Source: Flavipsychrobacter stenotrophus
GTDB lineage: Bacteria; Bacteroidota; Bacteroidia; Chitinophagales; Chitinophagaceae
Length of the DNA: 64,000 nt
Direction: 5' to 3'
Assembly: GCF_002954265.1 (NCBI RefSeq)
Contig: NZ_PPSL01000001.1
Span: forward strand, 496,001-560,000
The notes under the pieces: model-generated
The model's database searches: none
What the model was told of the DNA's origin: nothing
The model's input: only the letters and a program-made list of their open reading frames with translations
Program-made: the position numbers and the translations under genes
Shown: positions 9,139 to 18,914 of the stretch, one piece after another
Layout: every line of letters begins with the position of its first letter
Numbering within the stretch: position 1 is the stretch's first letter

Positions 9139-9654
9139 TTATTTTTGAAATATGTATAGGATAAGTGTGTATTGTTTGGAATCCTTATTATAGTCAACCT
9201 CAAGGGTTATGTGGCCTACCGGTGGAGAGGTGGCCTTAAAATCGGGCATGAACATGATCTTCTTAAAGCTCTCCAGTCCTTTAATGTAATTGGGTACAGA
9301 CCTCATTACATACCCCTTTGGTACAAGGCAACTATTCAGTTCAGCTATAATGCGATCATACTCCGGTTTGATCAGATCGGTTGTTGGTGCCTGTTTTAGT
9401 GCGCCTTCATAGAACAATCCCATAGATGCAACGAACCTCGATATGATCGATCCAGGGACATTGATGTTGCTTTTGTACACCAGTCCATTTCCTCCGCTAC
9501 GCTCAGCGTCGGGGTGGCGAATGTTTTTGAATTCGTTTGGTCCGTCTTTGAGTATGGCGCTCACCGCATCACAGAAATCTGTTTTCTGTGCATAAGTATT
9601 GGTGAAAGCAAGTAACGACAATGCGGCACCCAGCAGTGCTTTTTTAATAAACAT
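9139..9654 (-). CDS. secreted hypothetical protein
   Basis: 171 aa with a clear signal peptide (MFIKKALLGAALSLLAFTNTYA, cleavage before QKTDF). The mature part begins FCDAVSAILKDGPNEFKNI and carries a second Cys in ELNSCLVPKGY, suggesting a disulfide. No family is recognised; the pattern resembles small Bacteroidota periplasmic proteins of unknown role. It is 5 bp upstream of the methyltransferase gene on the same strand and probably shares its transcript. Confidence 0.6.
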   Translation of the reverse strand: MFIKKALLGAALSLLAFTNTYAQKTDFCDAVSAILKDGPNEFKNIRHPDAERSGGNGLVYKSNINVPGSIISRFVASMGLFYEGALKQAPTTDLIKPEYDRIIAELNSCLVPKGYVMRSVPNYIKGLESFKKIMFMPDFKATSPPVGHITLEVDYNKDSKQYTLILYIFQK

Positions 9655-9846
9655 GTTGCTAAGATAAGGATGGATGGGGAAATGGAAGAAACAAGAAAAG
9701 GAAAGACGCTGTTATTATTCCAATTGTTTACAATTTACATTACCCACCCATCATGTGTTTTTTAACGCGGACAATCAAGTAGTCGTACAAAACGCTCCAA
9801 AATGCCACAATATACCCAATGGATCACGCAGGAAAAATTATACCCT

Positions 9847-11025
9847 TTAGTGACTAATGATGAGTTTCAGTATTTTAGTTGAAGCGGGTCCTTTCAACGA
9901 CAGATGGTATATGCCGGCAGGGTACCTATCTGTAGCGATGGTGGTGTTTGTTGCGGAAAGCGTCTGGCTAAATAAAACACTACCAATTGCATTTGTGATT
10001 GTCATTTCATTATAGTCGGCGCCTATCATTTCTATAATTAAATCGTCGTTAGCAGGATTGGGGTACATGATCACCGCATTTTCTTTAACTACGTCATTCG
10101 TGCCCGCACTGCTGCCGCAAGGTCCGCCTGCGCAGGTTATAATATGTACTGTCATTTCTCTTTGGCTTGTACCTACCAATATTCCTCCTCTGCGTTCTTC
10201 GATATTATAAGCGATCACCCCTCTTTGCAATATATCTGCAGTGAAGTTCATTATTCCGCTTAAAGTGTCGAATATGAATGAGCCGGCGGTGCAGGACAGG
10301 GGGGCTGCACCGGTATAAGGAGTGGCATAGGTAACCGGAGCAGTGACGCTTGTGCAAGATGAGGAGCCTGTTCCATTGGTGGCAGATACCAAATGAATTG
10401 ATAGCAGGTCTCCATCGGGATCAACCGCAGCAGGCCCATATGTTTGCGGAATATTTAAACAAAAATAGCTTTGTTGAGATACGGTAAGCGAAGGGCTGGA
10501 ATTGCCCAAATTACTATTTAGCGATGCTGTGAGGAACATTGTGGTCGCACCCGCATTGCTAATATTGGTGATGGCTGCTGCCCGCCCGGCTGTAGTGCTA
10601 CCAAGGTCTCCGGAAAATTTGAATTGCCAGTTTGCGGAATTGTGGGGTAATGTGTATACCCGGCTGTACGTGAATTTTTTTATTCCAGGGAGTGTAGATG
10701 AGACGTCTGTGCATTGTGTAATAAAAGCACCGGAACAAGCATTTGTAATTTCGATACCTGCTGTTGGTGTGTCAATGGCCAGATATAAGGTAGTGTCTGA
10801 TAGCGAACCATCATAAAGGCAGATGCGGGGAGTTGCAGTTGGTAATAATGAAAAAGCTGCTGAACTACCTGCTCCGCAGTCGCCATATAAGGCTATTGAG
10901 ATTTTATAGGTACTGTCACTAATGTGTGTATAGTACAGATCTGCTCCAACAATATGCGATGCATAGGAACTATTGCCAGAAAATGCGAGGAGCAAACAAA
11001 CGAACGTGCGAATAAAGTGTTTCAT
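9847..11025 (-). CDS. T9SS-secreted protein with C-terminal type A sorting domain
   Basis: 392 aa. A signal peptide (ends ...SSYASHIVG) is followed by a beta-rich region (SHIVGADLYYTH, SDSTYKISIALYGDCG) like the repeats at the start of large Bacteroidota surface proteins. The last ~75 residues are a canonical type A sorting domain: MYPNPANDDLIIEM, ITNAIGSVLF, YPAGIYHLSL and a final KILKLIISH. The protein should pass the outer membrane by T9SS and be released or anchored. Ligand or enzymatic role unknown. It sits alone, with small gaps both sides. Confidence 0.85.
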   Translation of the reverse strand: MKHFIRTFVCLLLAFSGNSSYASHIVGADLYYTHISDSTYKISIALYGDCGAGSSAAFSLLPTATPRICLYDGSLSDTTLYLAIDTPTAGIEITNACSGAFITQCTDVSSTLPGIKKFTYSRVYTLPHNSANWQFKFSGDLGSTTAGRAAAITNISNAGATTMFLTASLNSNLGNSSPSLTVSQQSYFCLNIPQTYGPAAVDPDGDLLSIHLVSATNGTGSSSCTSVTAPVTYATPYTGAAPLSCTAGSFIFDTLSGIMNFTADILQRGVIAYNIEERRGGILVGTSQREMTVHIITCAGGPCGSSAGTNDVVKENAVIMYPNPANDDLIIEMIGADYNEMTITNAIGSVLFSQTLSATNTTIATDRYPAGIYHLSLKGPASTKILKLIISH

Positions 11026-11117
11026 ATTGTAGGATTTAATAGTTGAATTAAACTTCAGTTCATTATTACCTTACAAATGCTATGCCAAATTTAAAGGTTT
11101 GTTAAAATAGCTGACGA

Positions 11118-11273
11118 TCAAAACAGACTGCCTGTACCATACAACATAACCAGCGTATTGACACCAAAAGTGTAGCTGCCGCCTAAGTACATGATGAAAT
11201 TTTCGCCAGATGAAAAGACGCAATCCTTCTGCGAGCTCAGGATCACATTGCGTCCTCTACCAAATTGGGGTAT
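11118..11273 (-). pseudogene. possible gene remnant in the 11026-11365 gap
   Basis: The 340-bp gap before the uvrA-like gene contains a minus-strand open stretch with protein-like composition (includes NVILSSQKDCVFSSGENFIM and YLGGSYTFGVNTL) ending in TGA at 11118-11120, but with no plausible start and a stop just upstream. It may be a fragment of a lost gene or coincidence. A Bacteroidota-type -7 box (TAACTTTG, 11344-11351) lies 15 bp before the uvrA-like ATG. Confidence 0.25.
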
Positions 11274-11365
11274 TTATTGAAAATGCAATTTTCCCTCCCC
11301 ACCAAATTAATATCATGGCATAATCTTTCACCTGCCAATATCTTAACTTTGGCACAGGAGTTTTT

Positions 11366-14269
11366 ATGGCAGAAAAGAAAGTTACCACCGCAAAAAGTAA
11401 GAAGAAAGAGGTATTGGAAAAAAGCATGGCACCTATACATGGGATAGAGGGTATCTCTGAGCCTGAAGTGGAACATGACCCCAATGACGAAAGTAACCCG
11501 GAGGACGGGAAGGACAGCATATTCATAAAGGGCGCGCGTATGCACAACCTGAAGAATGTGGATGTGCATATTCCACGTAATCAGCTGGTGGTGGTAACAG
11601 GGGTGAGCGGCAGTGGTAAATCATCGCTGACCATGGATACTTTGTTTGCCGAGGGGCAGCGCAGGTATGCCGAGAGCCTGAGTGCCTATGCCCGCCAGTT
11701 CCTGATGCGTATGGATAAGCCTGATGTGGATTACATAAGGGGTATTTGTCCGGCTATAGCTATAGAACAGAAAGTAACTACGCGCACGCCCCGCAGTACT
11801 GTGGGTAGCATGACGGAGATATATGATTACCTGAGGTTGTTGTTTGCCCGTGTGGGTAAGACGTTTTCACCGGTAAGTGGCCGTGAGGTTAAGAAAGATA
11901 CGGTGACGGATGTGGTGCAGTTTGTGCAGGGCTTGCCGAAGGGTAGTAAGGTGCAATTTATAGTCCCGCTTGTTACCCGCTATCAGCGCACGGTAGAGGA
12001 GGAATTGAACATATTGATGCAGAAGGGCTTTAGCCGTATCTATGCGCCCGCTGCCGATGAAAAGCCAATACGAATAGAAGATGTGCTGGCAGGCACTGTG
12101 AGTGTGGGTAATGCCGCCATCAACCTGCTGATAGACCGTATAGTAGTAAAGGATGTATTTGATGAAGATGATCTGCACCGCCTTGCCGACAGTATTCAGA
12201 CCGCCTTTTATGAGAGTGAAGGGGAATGCCTGGTAGAGGTAGACGGCAGTAAGATAACCACCTTTAATAATCGATTTGAGGCCGATGGCATTTTGTTCGA
12301 TGAGCCTACACCCAACCTGTTTTCTTTCAACAACCCATATGGTGCATGCCCGGTATGTGAAGGCTTTGGGCAGGTGCTGGGGATAGATGAAGAGCTAGTG
12401 ATACCTAATAAGCAGTTGAGTGTATTTGAGAGTGCAGTAGCACCATGGCGCGGTGAGAAGATGAGTGAGTGGAAAGATGACTTTATGCGTAGTGCCGGTA
12501 AGTTGGGTTTCCCTATTCATACGCCTGTGGCTGAATTGGGTGACCAGGAACTGGAACTACTTTGGGAAGGTAATAGCAGAGTAGGCGGTATTCGTGACTT
12601 CTTTAAGATGGTGGAGCAGAACCTGTATAAGGTGCAATACCGTGTTATGCAGGCGCGCTATCGTGGTCGGACAGTTTGCCCGGCTTGCAAAGGATCGAGA
12701 TTAAGAAAGGAAGCGATGTTTGTGAAAGTGAGCGGGGTAACCATTGCCGAGCTGATGTTTAAGCCATGCGATGAGTTATACACCTGGTTCACTACCATGA
12801 AGCTGACAGAAAATGAAGAGACGATAGCCAAGCGTATCATGCTGGAAATCAACCAGAGAATGAAGACATTGCTGGATGTGGGATTGGGTTATCTGAACCT
12901 GAACCGACTGGCTAATACTTTATCTGGTGGCGAGAGCCAACGTATACAGTTGACCAAATTTTTGGGCAGCAATCTTACTGATTCTCTTTACATATTAGAC
13001 GAGCCCAGCATAGGCCTGCATAGCAGAGATACCGAGCGACTGATCAATGTATTGAAGAACCTGCGCGACCTGGGCAATACGGTAGTGGTGGTAGAGCATG
13101 ATGAAATGATGATGCGCCAGGCCGACTATATTATAGATATGGGGCCGTTGGCCAGTCACCTGGGTGGTGAGGTTGTGGCGGCAGGTCCGTACAAAGAACT
13201 GATCAAAAATAAGGCAAGCCTTACCGGCAAATACCTGAGCGGGGCAATGGAGATAACGCCACCTAAGGTAAGGAGAAAGCCAACGGGTAAGATCCGTATA
13301 GAGGGTTGTAAGCAGAATAACCTGAAAGATGTTAGTGTAGATTTTCCGCTGAATGTGCTATGTGTAGTAACAGGCGTGAGCGGTAGTGGTAAGACCACGC
13401 TGGTGAAACAAACGTTGTATCCTGCGTTGCAAAAGCATTATGGTGAAGGTGCAGACAGGCCGGGGGCTTTCCGTAAGCTGGATGGCGACCTGAAGAGCAT
13501 AGGCCATATAGAAATGGTGGATCAAAATCCGATAGGTAAATCATCTCGCAGTAATCCGGTTACCTACATTAAAGCGTATGACGAGATCCGTAAGCTGTAT
13601 GCCAAGCAACCGGTAGCCAAGATGAGGGGATTTGTTGAGAAACATTTTTCGTTCAATACCGATGGTGGCCGTTGTGATACATGTAAGGGAGAAGGTGAAG
13701 TGATAGTAGAAATGCAGTTCCTGGCTGATGTACACTTGCTGTGTGAATCGTGCAGGGGGAAGCGTTTTAAGGATGAAGTGCTGGAGGTTACCTACAGGGG
13801 CAAGAGCATTTATGATGTGCTGGAGATGAGTGTTGATGAGTCGATACAGTTCTTTGAAGATGAGAAGAAACTGGCCGCTGCCATGCAACCATTGAGCGAT
13901 GTTGGGCTGGGCTATATAAAGTTGGGACAGAGCAGTGATACCCTGAGCGGTGGTGAGGCGCAACGTGTGAAGCTGGCATCATTCCTGGGTAAGGGCAGGC
14001 CAAGCAGCAAGGTGTTGTTCATCTTTGATGAACCCACTACAGGTCTGCACATGCATGATATAAAGAAATTGTTGGGTTCTTTTGATGCACTGATAGATCA
14101 AGGCCATTCCATAATTGTAATAGAGCATAATACTGACGTGATCAAGTGTGCAGACTGGGTAATAGATCTCGGTCCGGAAGGGGGCAAGGGTGGTGGTATG
14201 CTACTGTATGAAGGTCCGCCTGACGGATTGAAGAAGGTGAAGGAGAGCTATACGGGGCAGTATATGTAG
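11366..14269 (+). CDS. uvrA: UvrA-family excinuclease ABC subunit A
   Basis: 967 aa. Two ABC ATPase halves: Walker A GVSGSGKSSL (about residue 90) and GVSGSGKTTL (about 670); signatures LSGGESQRIQL (about 518) and LSGGEAQRVKL (about 860); a zinc-hook CDTCKGEGEV...CESCRGKRF (about 770-800). The family recognises bulky DNA lesions with UvrB in nucleotide excision repair. Two oddities: a charged ~50-aa N-terminal extension (KSKKKEV, PNDESNPEDGKD), and the loss of the first CxxC pair of the insertion zinc finger: where E. coli has ACPIC, this protein has EADGI, while the second pair (ACPVC) remains. It may therefore be a UvrA paralogue. It is a monocistronic-looking unit. Confidence 0.85.
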   Translation: MAEKKVTTAKSKKKEVLEKSMAPIHGIEGISEPEVEHDPNDESNPEDGKDSIFIKGARMHNLKNVDVHIPRNQLVVVTGVSGSGKSSLTMDTLFAEGQRRYAESLSAYARQFLMRMDKPDVDYIRGICPAIAIEQKVTTRTPRSTVGSMTEIYDYLRLLFARVGKTFSPVSGREVKKDTVTDVVQFVQGLPKGSKVQFIVPLVTRYQRTVEEELNILMQKGFSRIYAPAADEKPIRIEDVLAGTVSVGNAAINLLIDRIVVKDVFDEDDLHRLADSIQTAFYESEGECLVEVDGSKITTFNNRFEADGILFDEPTPNLFSFNNPYGACPVCEGFGQVLGIDEELVIPNKQLSVFESAVAPWRGEKMSEWKDDFMRSAGKLGFPIHTPVAELGDQELELLWEGNSRVGGIRDFFKMVEQNLYKVQYRVMQARYRGRTVCPACKGSRLRKEAMFVKVSGVTIAELMFKPCDELYTWFTTMKLTENEETIAKRIMLEINQRMKTLLDVGLGYLNLNRLANTLSGGESQRIQLTKFLGSNLTDSLYILDEPSIGLHSRDTERLINVLKNLRDLGNTVVVVEHDEMMMRQADYIIDMGPLASHLGGEVVAAGPYKELIKNKASLTGKYLSGAMEITPPKVRRKPTGKIRIEGCKQNNLKDVSVDFPLNVLCVVTGVSGSGKTTLVKQTLYPALQKHYGEGADRPGAFRKLDGDLKSIGHIEMVDQNPIGKSSRSNPVTYIKAYDEIRKLYAKQPVAKMRGFVEKHFSFNTDGGRCDTCKGEGEVIVEMQFLADVHLLCESCRGKRFKDEVLEVTYRGKSIYDVLEMSVDESIQFFEDEKKLAAAMQPLSDVGLGYIKLGQSSDTLSGGEAQRVKLASFLGKGRPSSKVLFIFDEPTTGLHMHDIKKLLGSFDALIDQGHSIIVIEHNTDVIKCADWVIDLGPEGGKGGGMLLYEGPPDGLKKVKESYTGQYM

Positions 14270-14348
14270 TATGTGGCACATTTTATGCAAATAGATAATT
14301 TGTATTTCGACCCGTAACACATAGATTTGCTATCAAAGGCAAGTAAGC

Positions 14349-16676
14349 ATGTTACATAAAGGAATTGAGGGGGAGAACAAGCGGCTTGAGGCAGTAAAGT
14401 TGTACGAAATATTAGACACTATTCAAGAACAGGAATATGACGATATTGCTACGCTTGCTGCAGAAATTTGTAAAACTCCTATAGCGCTTATTACCATCGT
14501 TGATGAAAACAGACAATGGTTCAAATCGAAGATCGGGCTTGATATTTCTGAAACAAGCCGCGATGTTTCTTTTTGCGCACGTGCTATTGAAGGTAGCGAG
14601 CTATTTGAAGTTACTGACCCGGTCAACGATCCTTCCTTTGCTGATAATCCATTTGTCACCGGGTATCCAAATATAAGATACTACGCCGGAGCGCCATTAG
14701 TTACCAGCGACGGTCAATCGTTAGGAACATTGTGTGTCATACATACGCAGTCTCATCAATTAACAGACAGTCAGAAACGATCATTGGCTATATTGTCAAG
14801 ATCGGTAATGACATTGTTAGAGTTGAAGCTTAACCAAAAGCAGACAAACTTTTTCAGGAGTGCTCTGGATGAGATAGCTGCGGTGGCTGTCTTTGATAAA
14901 GAGAGCAATTTTGAATACGCTAACGAGAAATACTGCGCCCTTACCGGGCTCCCCGAACATGAAATAGTCGGTAAGAATTATAGTGCTATCGCCCTGGCAG
15001 ATATTTCAGAGGATGTGAACAAAAGAATATTTGATGCAGTCTCAAAGGGGAATATCTTCAGGGATACAATTAAGAACATTAGTAAGAAGGGGGATGTTTC
15101 ATGGAGTAACCTATCAGTGATCCCATACTTGAATGAAAGTAAAGAGATCATCAAACTGTTCACTATCAGAGTAGATGCCACTTCAGTGGTGCAGCTGATA
15201 GACAGATTTCATAAAGCAGAAAAATTATCACGTCTGGGATGTTGGGAGATCAATTTGCTTAACGGCAAGAGATATTGGTCTGAAGGCTTGTATGCGCTAA
15301 TTGGTTTTGACAAGATTACAAATCCTGATAGTATCCCATCGCTTAGCGACTACATTGTACCTGAACATCGCGCATCTGCCGAAGCTTCATTAAAGAATGT
15401 AGTAAATGGAGATCTTACGTCGGGTATGGATGAGATCGATATAATTACTGTTGATGGGGTGCGGAAGACCATGTTCATAACAAAGGAATTTACGTTTGAC
15501 AGTAAGGGTAAGCCTCTGGCGATACGAGGCACAGTACAGGATATAACAGAAAAGAAGAAAACAGAAAAAATACTAAAGGCCAGTTTTGAGGAAGTGAAAT
15601 CACTGTCTGATAGCCGGGAAGTATTGGCATTGACTGCAGATAATCTTTCAGCGATGTTGGCTTACTGGGATAAAGACCTGGTTTGTCGTTTTGCTAACAG
15701 TGCCTATCTGCAATGGTTTGGAAGATCGAGGGAAGAGATGATCAACAAGATCACCATTATAGAATTACTAGGGCCACTGTACGAGAAGAATAAGCCCTAC
15801 ATCGACGGTGTTCTGGCAGGTCATGTGCAGACATTTGAAAGAGAAATTCCTCTTCCTGATGGGAAAGGCACCCGATATTCACTGGCCAATTATTTTCCGC
15901 ATATTGTAGGCGGAGAAGTCAACGGTTTTTTTGTACACGTTGCAGACATTACACCGCAAAAACTACTGGAAGTCGAGATCAGGGAGACCAGCGACAAGGT
16001 GAAAGAACAAAATAAAAGGTTGGTCAACTTTGCAAACATTGTTACGCATAATCTAAAATCTTACGCACATAATTTGGGTGTGATTCTGGAATTGTACATT
16101 ATAGCAGATAAGCAATCTGAAAAGGAAAGGATGCTTGGCTTTCTGCAGGAGATCGCTGAGGGTTTTACCACAACGATTGTTCATCTCTCAGATATTGTTG
16201 ATACGCAAAACAGACTTGAAATAAAAAGGGTGCCGCTTGTTTTGTATGATTATATCAAAAGAGCGATCGATACATTACACATAGAAATAAAGAACTCAAA
16301 TGCCACGATTGCGAATAATGTTGATAGCCATTTAATTTTTGATGGTAACCCGGCGTACATGGATAGTATTTTCCTCAATTTCCTTAGTAATGCAATCAAG
16401 TATAAACATGCAGACCGTGACCCCATAATAACGGTAGATGCACAAAACACAGAAAGTGAACTGGTTTTGACCATAGCGGATAATGGGAGAGGTATTAATC
16501 TGGCAACTAATGGCGAAAAACTGTTTGGTATGTATGAGACATTCCATGGTAACACGGATGCTACCGGAATAGGCCTATATCTGGTCCGCTCACAGATCGA
16601 ATCTATGAATGGTACTGTGGAAATAAGTAGTGAAGAAAATGTGGGGACTATCTTTACTATTCGGTTTAAGAAGTAG
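14349..16676 (+). CDS. GAF/multi-PAS sensor histidine kinase
   Basis: 775 aa without an obvious membrane segment, so cytoplasmic. A GAF domain (about 20-160; opens with the RLEAVKLYEILDT element common before such GAFs), three PAS/PAC-like regions (about 170-290, 300-405, 430-545), a dimerisation/phosphoacceptor helix with H567 in IVTHNLKSYAHN, and an HATPase domain (N box NFLSNAIKYKH, G1 ADNGRGINL, G2 GIGLYLVRSQIE). It probably reports redox, light or small-molecule state. No response regulator is adjacent, so its partner is elsewhere. Confidence 0.85.
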   Translation: MLHKGIEGENKRLEAVKLYEILDTIQEQEYDDIATLAAEICKTPIALITIVDENRQWFKSKIGLDISETSRDVSFCARAIEGSELFEVTDPVNDPSFADNPFVTGYPNIRYYAGAPLVTSDGQSLGTLCVIHTQSHQLTDSQKRSLAILSRSVMTLLELKLNQKQTNFFRSALDEIAAVAVFDKESNFEYANEKYCALTGLPEHEIVGKNYSAIALADISEDVNKRIFDAVSKGNIFRDTIKNISKKGDVSWSNLSVIPYLNESKEIIKLFTIRVDATSVVQLIDRFHKAEKLSRLGCWEINLLNGKRYWSEGLYALIGFDKITNPDSIPSLSDYIVPEHRASAEASLKNVVNGDLTSGMDEIDIITVDGVRKTMFITKEFTFDSKGKPLAIRGTVQDITEKKKTEKILKASFEEVKSLSDSREVLALTADNLSAMLAYWDKDLVCRFANSAYLQWFGRSREEMINKITIIELLGPLYEKNKPYIDGVLAGHVQTFEREIPLPDGKGTRYSLANYFPHIVGGEVNGFFVHVADITPQKLLEVEIRETSDKVKEQNKRLVNFANIVTHNLKSYAHNLGVILELYIIADKQSEKERMLGFLQEIAEGFTTTIVHLSDIVDTQNRLEIKRVPLVLYDYIKRAIDTLHIEIKNSNATIANNVDSHLIFDGNPAYMDSIFLNFLSNAIKYKHADRDPIITVDAQNTESELVLTIADNGRGINLATNGEKLFGMYETFHGNTDATGIGLYLVRSQIESMNGTVEISSEENVGTIFTIRFKK

Positions 16677-16806
16677 GAAGCGATAGTTGAATATTTCAAG
16701 CTTTGTTGACAGGTGGACAAAGTATAGTAATATGGGACATCGATTTGTTCGATATTTCCAAATCCTGCGAATAATCAGTTGACAATTTCCGCTCCATTTG
16801 ACATAA

Positions 16807-16959
16807 CCCAGGGGGGAGGTTTTAGATGTGCTAGGAAAGTTATTTATGCAAAGCGGTAATAATAGAAATAGCGCATAATTGGACATTAATAGGTTACCAG
16901 CTGGTGTGTATCATGTAAGAATTAATCATTCGCAAATGGGCAGGTTTGTTAAGTTGTAG
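16807..16959 (+). pseudogene. relic of a T9SS C-terminal sorting domain
   Basis: One plus-strand frame in this otherwise empty 340-bp gap reads DVLGKLFMQSGNNRNSA, a TAA stop at 16876, then LDINRLPAGVYHVRI and NHSQMGRFVKL before TAG at 16957. This is the standard type A sorting-domain pattern (VLG...LPAGVYxVRI...VKL), interrupted by one in-frame stop and lacking any upstream body (a stop lies at 16804). It is best read as the 3' remnant of a deleted T9SS cargo gene. Confidence 0.65.
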
Positions 16960-17016
16960 TCAACTTGACTGTTTGTGATGGTAATTTGACTAAACATTTT
17001 GAGCGGACTGGTATTG

Positions 17017-17622
17017 TTATCTTGTCAGGTTTACACTGTCTTTTTTTGCAAATTTTAGTTGTCCACTTTGGGTAACGTCATAATAATTGGTAACACTGTC
17101 AAAACTGGCTTTGCCCTCGTCGGCACCTTCAAGAATGGCGCAGTCTTCGGTTGTTGCTATAACTAAAGAAGATGCTTGCACTTTTGTGGCGGTCTTTATG
17201 ATACATTCTGATGGGTGAGTAAATTCGGCAGCTTTTATGGCAGATACGATCATTCCATTGTTGTCGGCGATGGCTAATATTAACTGATCATCACCACAAC
17301 AATTACAAATTGAATAGGCGAAAACCAGTCCTGTAAATTCGTTATCCATTTTGAAATGGCCATAATAATACAACTGGTTAAAGCAACCTTCATCTCTAAG
17401 GTGGTCGGGCTCTAATACGCCAAACTTAGCGAGCAAACGAACAAAGACGGTATCGGCAGGTGTCAGTTTCTTTATGTCATCATCTTCCTCCAACTTCAAT
17501 GAAGTGCCGTTTATTTCATGCGAGTGATTAGCTAAAAGAGCTCTCAGATCATTGGTGGTCTTTTTCGTGCCACAGGATATGATAATGCAACTAAGAGTAA
17601 TATAGATGAGGAAGAAACGCAT
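17017..17622 (-). CDS. putative lipoprotein
   Basis: 201 aa. N-terminal MRFFLIYITLSCIIISCGTK shows a short hydrophobic helix and a lipobox-like IISC, so an outer-membrane or periplasmic lipoprotein is expected. The mature part has a paired Cys motif (ICNCCGDD) and further cysteines (EGCFN, SECII, EDCAI). No known domain recognised. It stands alone and is divergent from the next gene. Confidence 0.6.
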   Translation of the reverse strand: MRFFLIYITLSCIIISCGTKKTTNDLRALLANHSHEINGTSLKLEEDDDIKKLTPADTVFVRLLAKFGVLEPDHLRDEGCFNQLYYYGHFKMDNEFTGLVFAYSICNCCGDDQLILAIADNNGMIVSAIKAAEFTHPSECIIKTATKVQASSLVIATTEDCAILEGADEGKASFDSVTNYYDVTQSGQLKFAKKDSVNLTR

Positions 17623-17758
17623 AGTTATGTAAAGCTAGAGAATATTTGGCTTTACAAAAAGGTTATTGTCATCAATGCACTGTGTCCGAAAACGAATACG
17701 TCTGGTTGGAGGTCGGTCAGAAGACAGACATCGGCGAAAATTATTTTACCTTTATTTT

Positions 17759-18127
17759 ATGTTTGGTAAGATTGCGAAATTTTTCAAGAAAGTAGAAAAG
17801 AATAAGGATATCCTTCGTAATTGGCGCATACCTATCGATCTGTCGTACGAACGCATTGACAATGATAAGTCTGTGCAGTTTACTAACGCTGATGGAAGCC
17901 GTGTTTTGTATTTCTCCATTCTTATTGTCAAGGGGAATAACTCTCTATTAGGCTCAAGTTTTTCTAATTCAAAAGCATCAATTATGTATGCTGATGATTG
18001 TTGGCATCTTAAAGGCCATAAGCCGAATGGTAATGAGGTTTTAGTTTGTGTATTTACATATACAAATGAAGAAGACGAAGCTATCTTAAATAATTTATTT
18101 GATGGTATTCAGTATTCTGGTAGATAG
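17759..18127 (+). CDS. hypothetical protein (122 aa)
   Basis: A soluble 122-aa protein starting MFGKIAKFFKKVEKNKDI, with a beta-rich core (VQFTNADGSRVLYFSILIV, EVLVCVFTYT). No family is recognised; size and style recall small immunity or stress proteins. The open frame extends 93 bp further upstream, but that part overlaps a palindromic-repeat-like sequence (17708-17740, containing GGTCGGTCAGAAGAC), so the ATG at 17759 is preferred. Confidence 0.5.
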   Translation: MFGKIAKFFKKVEKNKDILRNWRIPIDLSYERIDNDKSVQFTNADGSRVLYFSILIVKGNNSLLGSSFSNSKASIMYADDCWHLKGHKPNGNEVLVCVFTYTNEEDEAILNNLFDGIQYSGR

Positions 18128-18188
18128 AGACAATGAAGAAAAGAGGAGACATTCTCATATTTGCAAGCGGTCTCAATAATAGCAAATA

Positions 18189-18851
18189 TCATTTCCAAAA
18201 CATCCACCATTTTTTACAACTGCCAGCAGTTTTAAGTTCCGGCACTTTTACTTGAAATATCGATTTTCTCTCATCCTCTGTTCTATGGTCATTATATCCA
18301 TAATGTCCAATTTCGTCAATTTTACCGGTTAAGATGATCTTGCCGGTTTCCAGCCAATTAATTGCGTTTTCTATACTTTTTTCTAATCGTGGTGAAAAGC
18401 TATCTAATAAATTCTGTTGTTGGGTAGGTGTGAGTTCATCCCATGTTTCAGCATTAATGTTTCTTACCATCGGAACTTCCAAAGCAAGACCGAATCCCAT
18501 TCCCAAATCATCCAGAAAATTATACCCTCTACAATAGAGATCATAAAAATCCATTAATATTTCCGGAAGGTTATTGTTTTTTTCTTGTGCGTCCTTCAGA
18601 AGCCTAAGCATTTTGTATGTTTCGAATTCGCCAAGATCAATATGTTTTTTGAGCAGTTCCCAAAGCTCATATTTTGCGCCGCTCTTTTTGAAATTTAATG
18701 ATATTAAGTCGAGGTAGTCGTCTTCAGTCAGATAGTTTTCGATCTCTTTGTCGGCATATAACCACTGTTCAAAATCGAGGATGGCTATCTCTCCTTTGAT
18801 AGTTTTAAAGAATATTTCCTTAATATTTTGTGGTAGTGCTATCTGACTCAT
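18189..18851 (-). CDS. hypothetical protein, possibly immunity-like
   Basis: 220 aa, acidic and largely helical, no signal peptide or membrane segment. The N-terminal pattern (KGEIAILDFEQWLYADKEIENYL, then YLDLISLNFKK...YELWELLKKH) resembles, as far as I remember, a family of small proteins in polymorphic-toxin immunity neighbourhoods, but I cannot confirm this. The C-terminus ends in a Trp-rich KKWWMFWK. No toxin gene is adjacent. It is convergent with the 122-aa gene. Confidence 0.5.
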   Translation of the reverse strand: MSQIALPQNIKEIFFKTIKGEIAILDFEQWLYADKEIENYLTEDDYLDLISLNFKKSGAKYELWELLKKHIDLGEFETYKMLRLLKDAQEKNNNLPEILMDFYDLYCRGYNFLDDLGMGFGLALEVPMVRNINAETWDELTPTQQQNLLDSFSPRLEKSIENAINWLETGKIILTGKIDEIGHYGYNDHRTEDERKSIFQVKVPELKTAGSCKKWWMFWK

Positions 18852-18914
18852 TATGTCACTCTGGTTATTTTATTCATCATTAATTAATGAGCGGAACAGC
18901 ATACTATTAAGTCA

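Noticed and set aside
13541-13963. 140-aa minus-strand frame within the uvrA-like gene
   Set aside because: Shadow of the conserved C-terminal ABC domain; no independent features.
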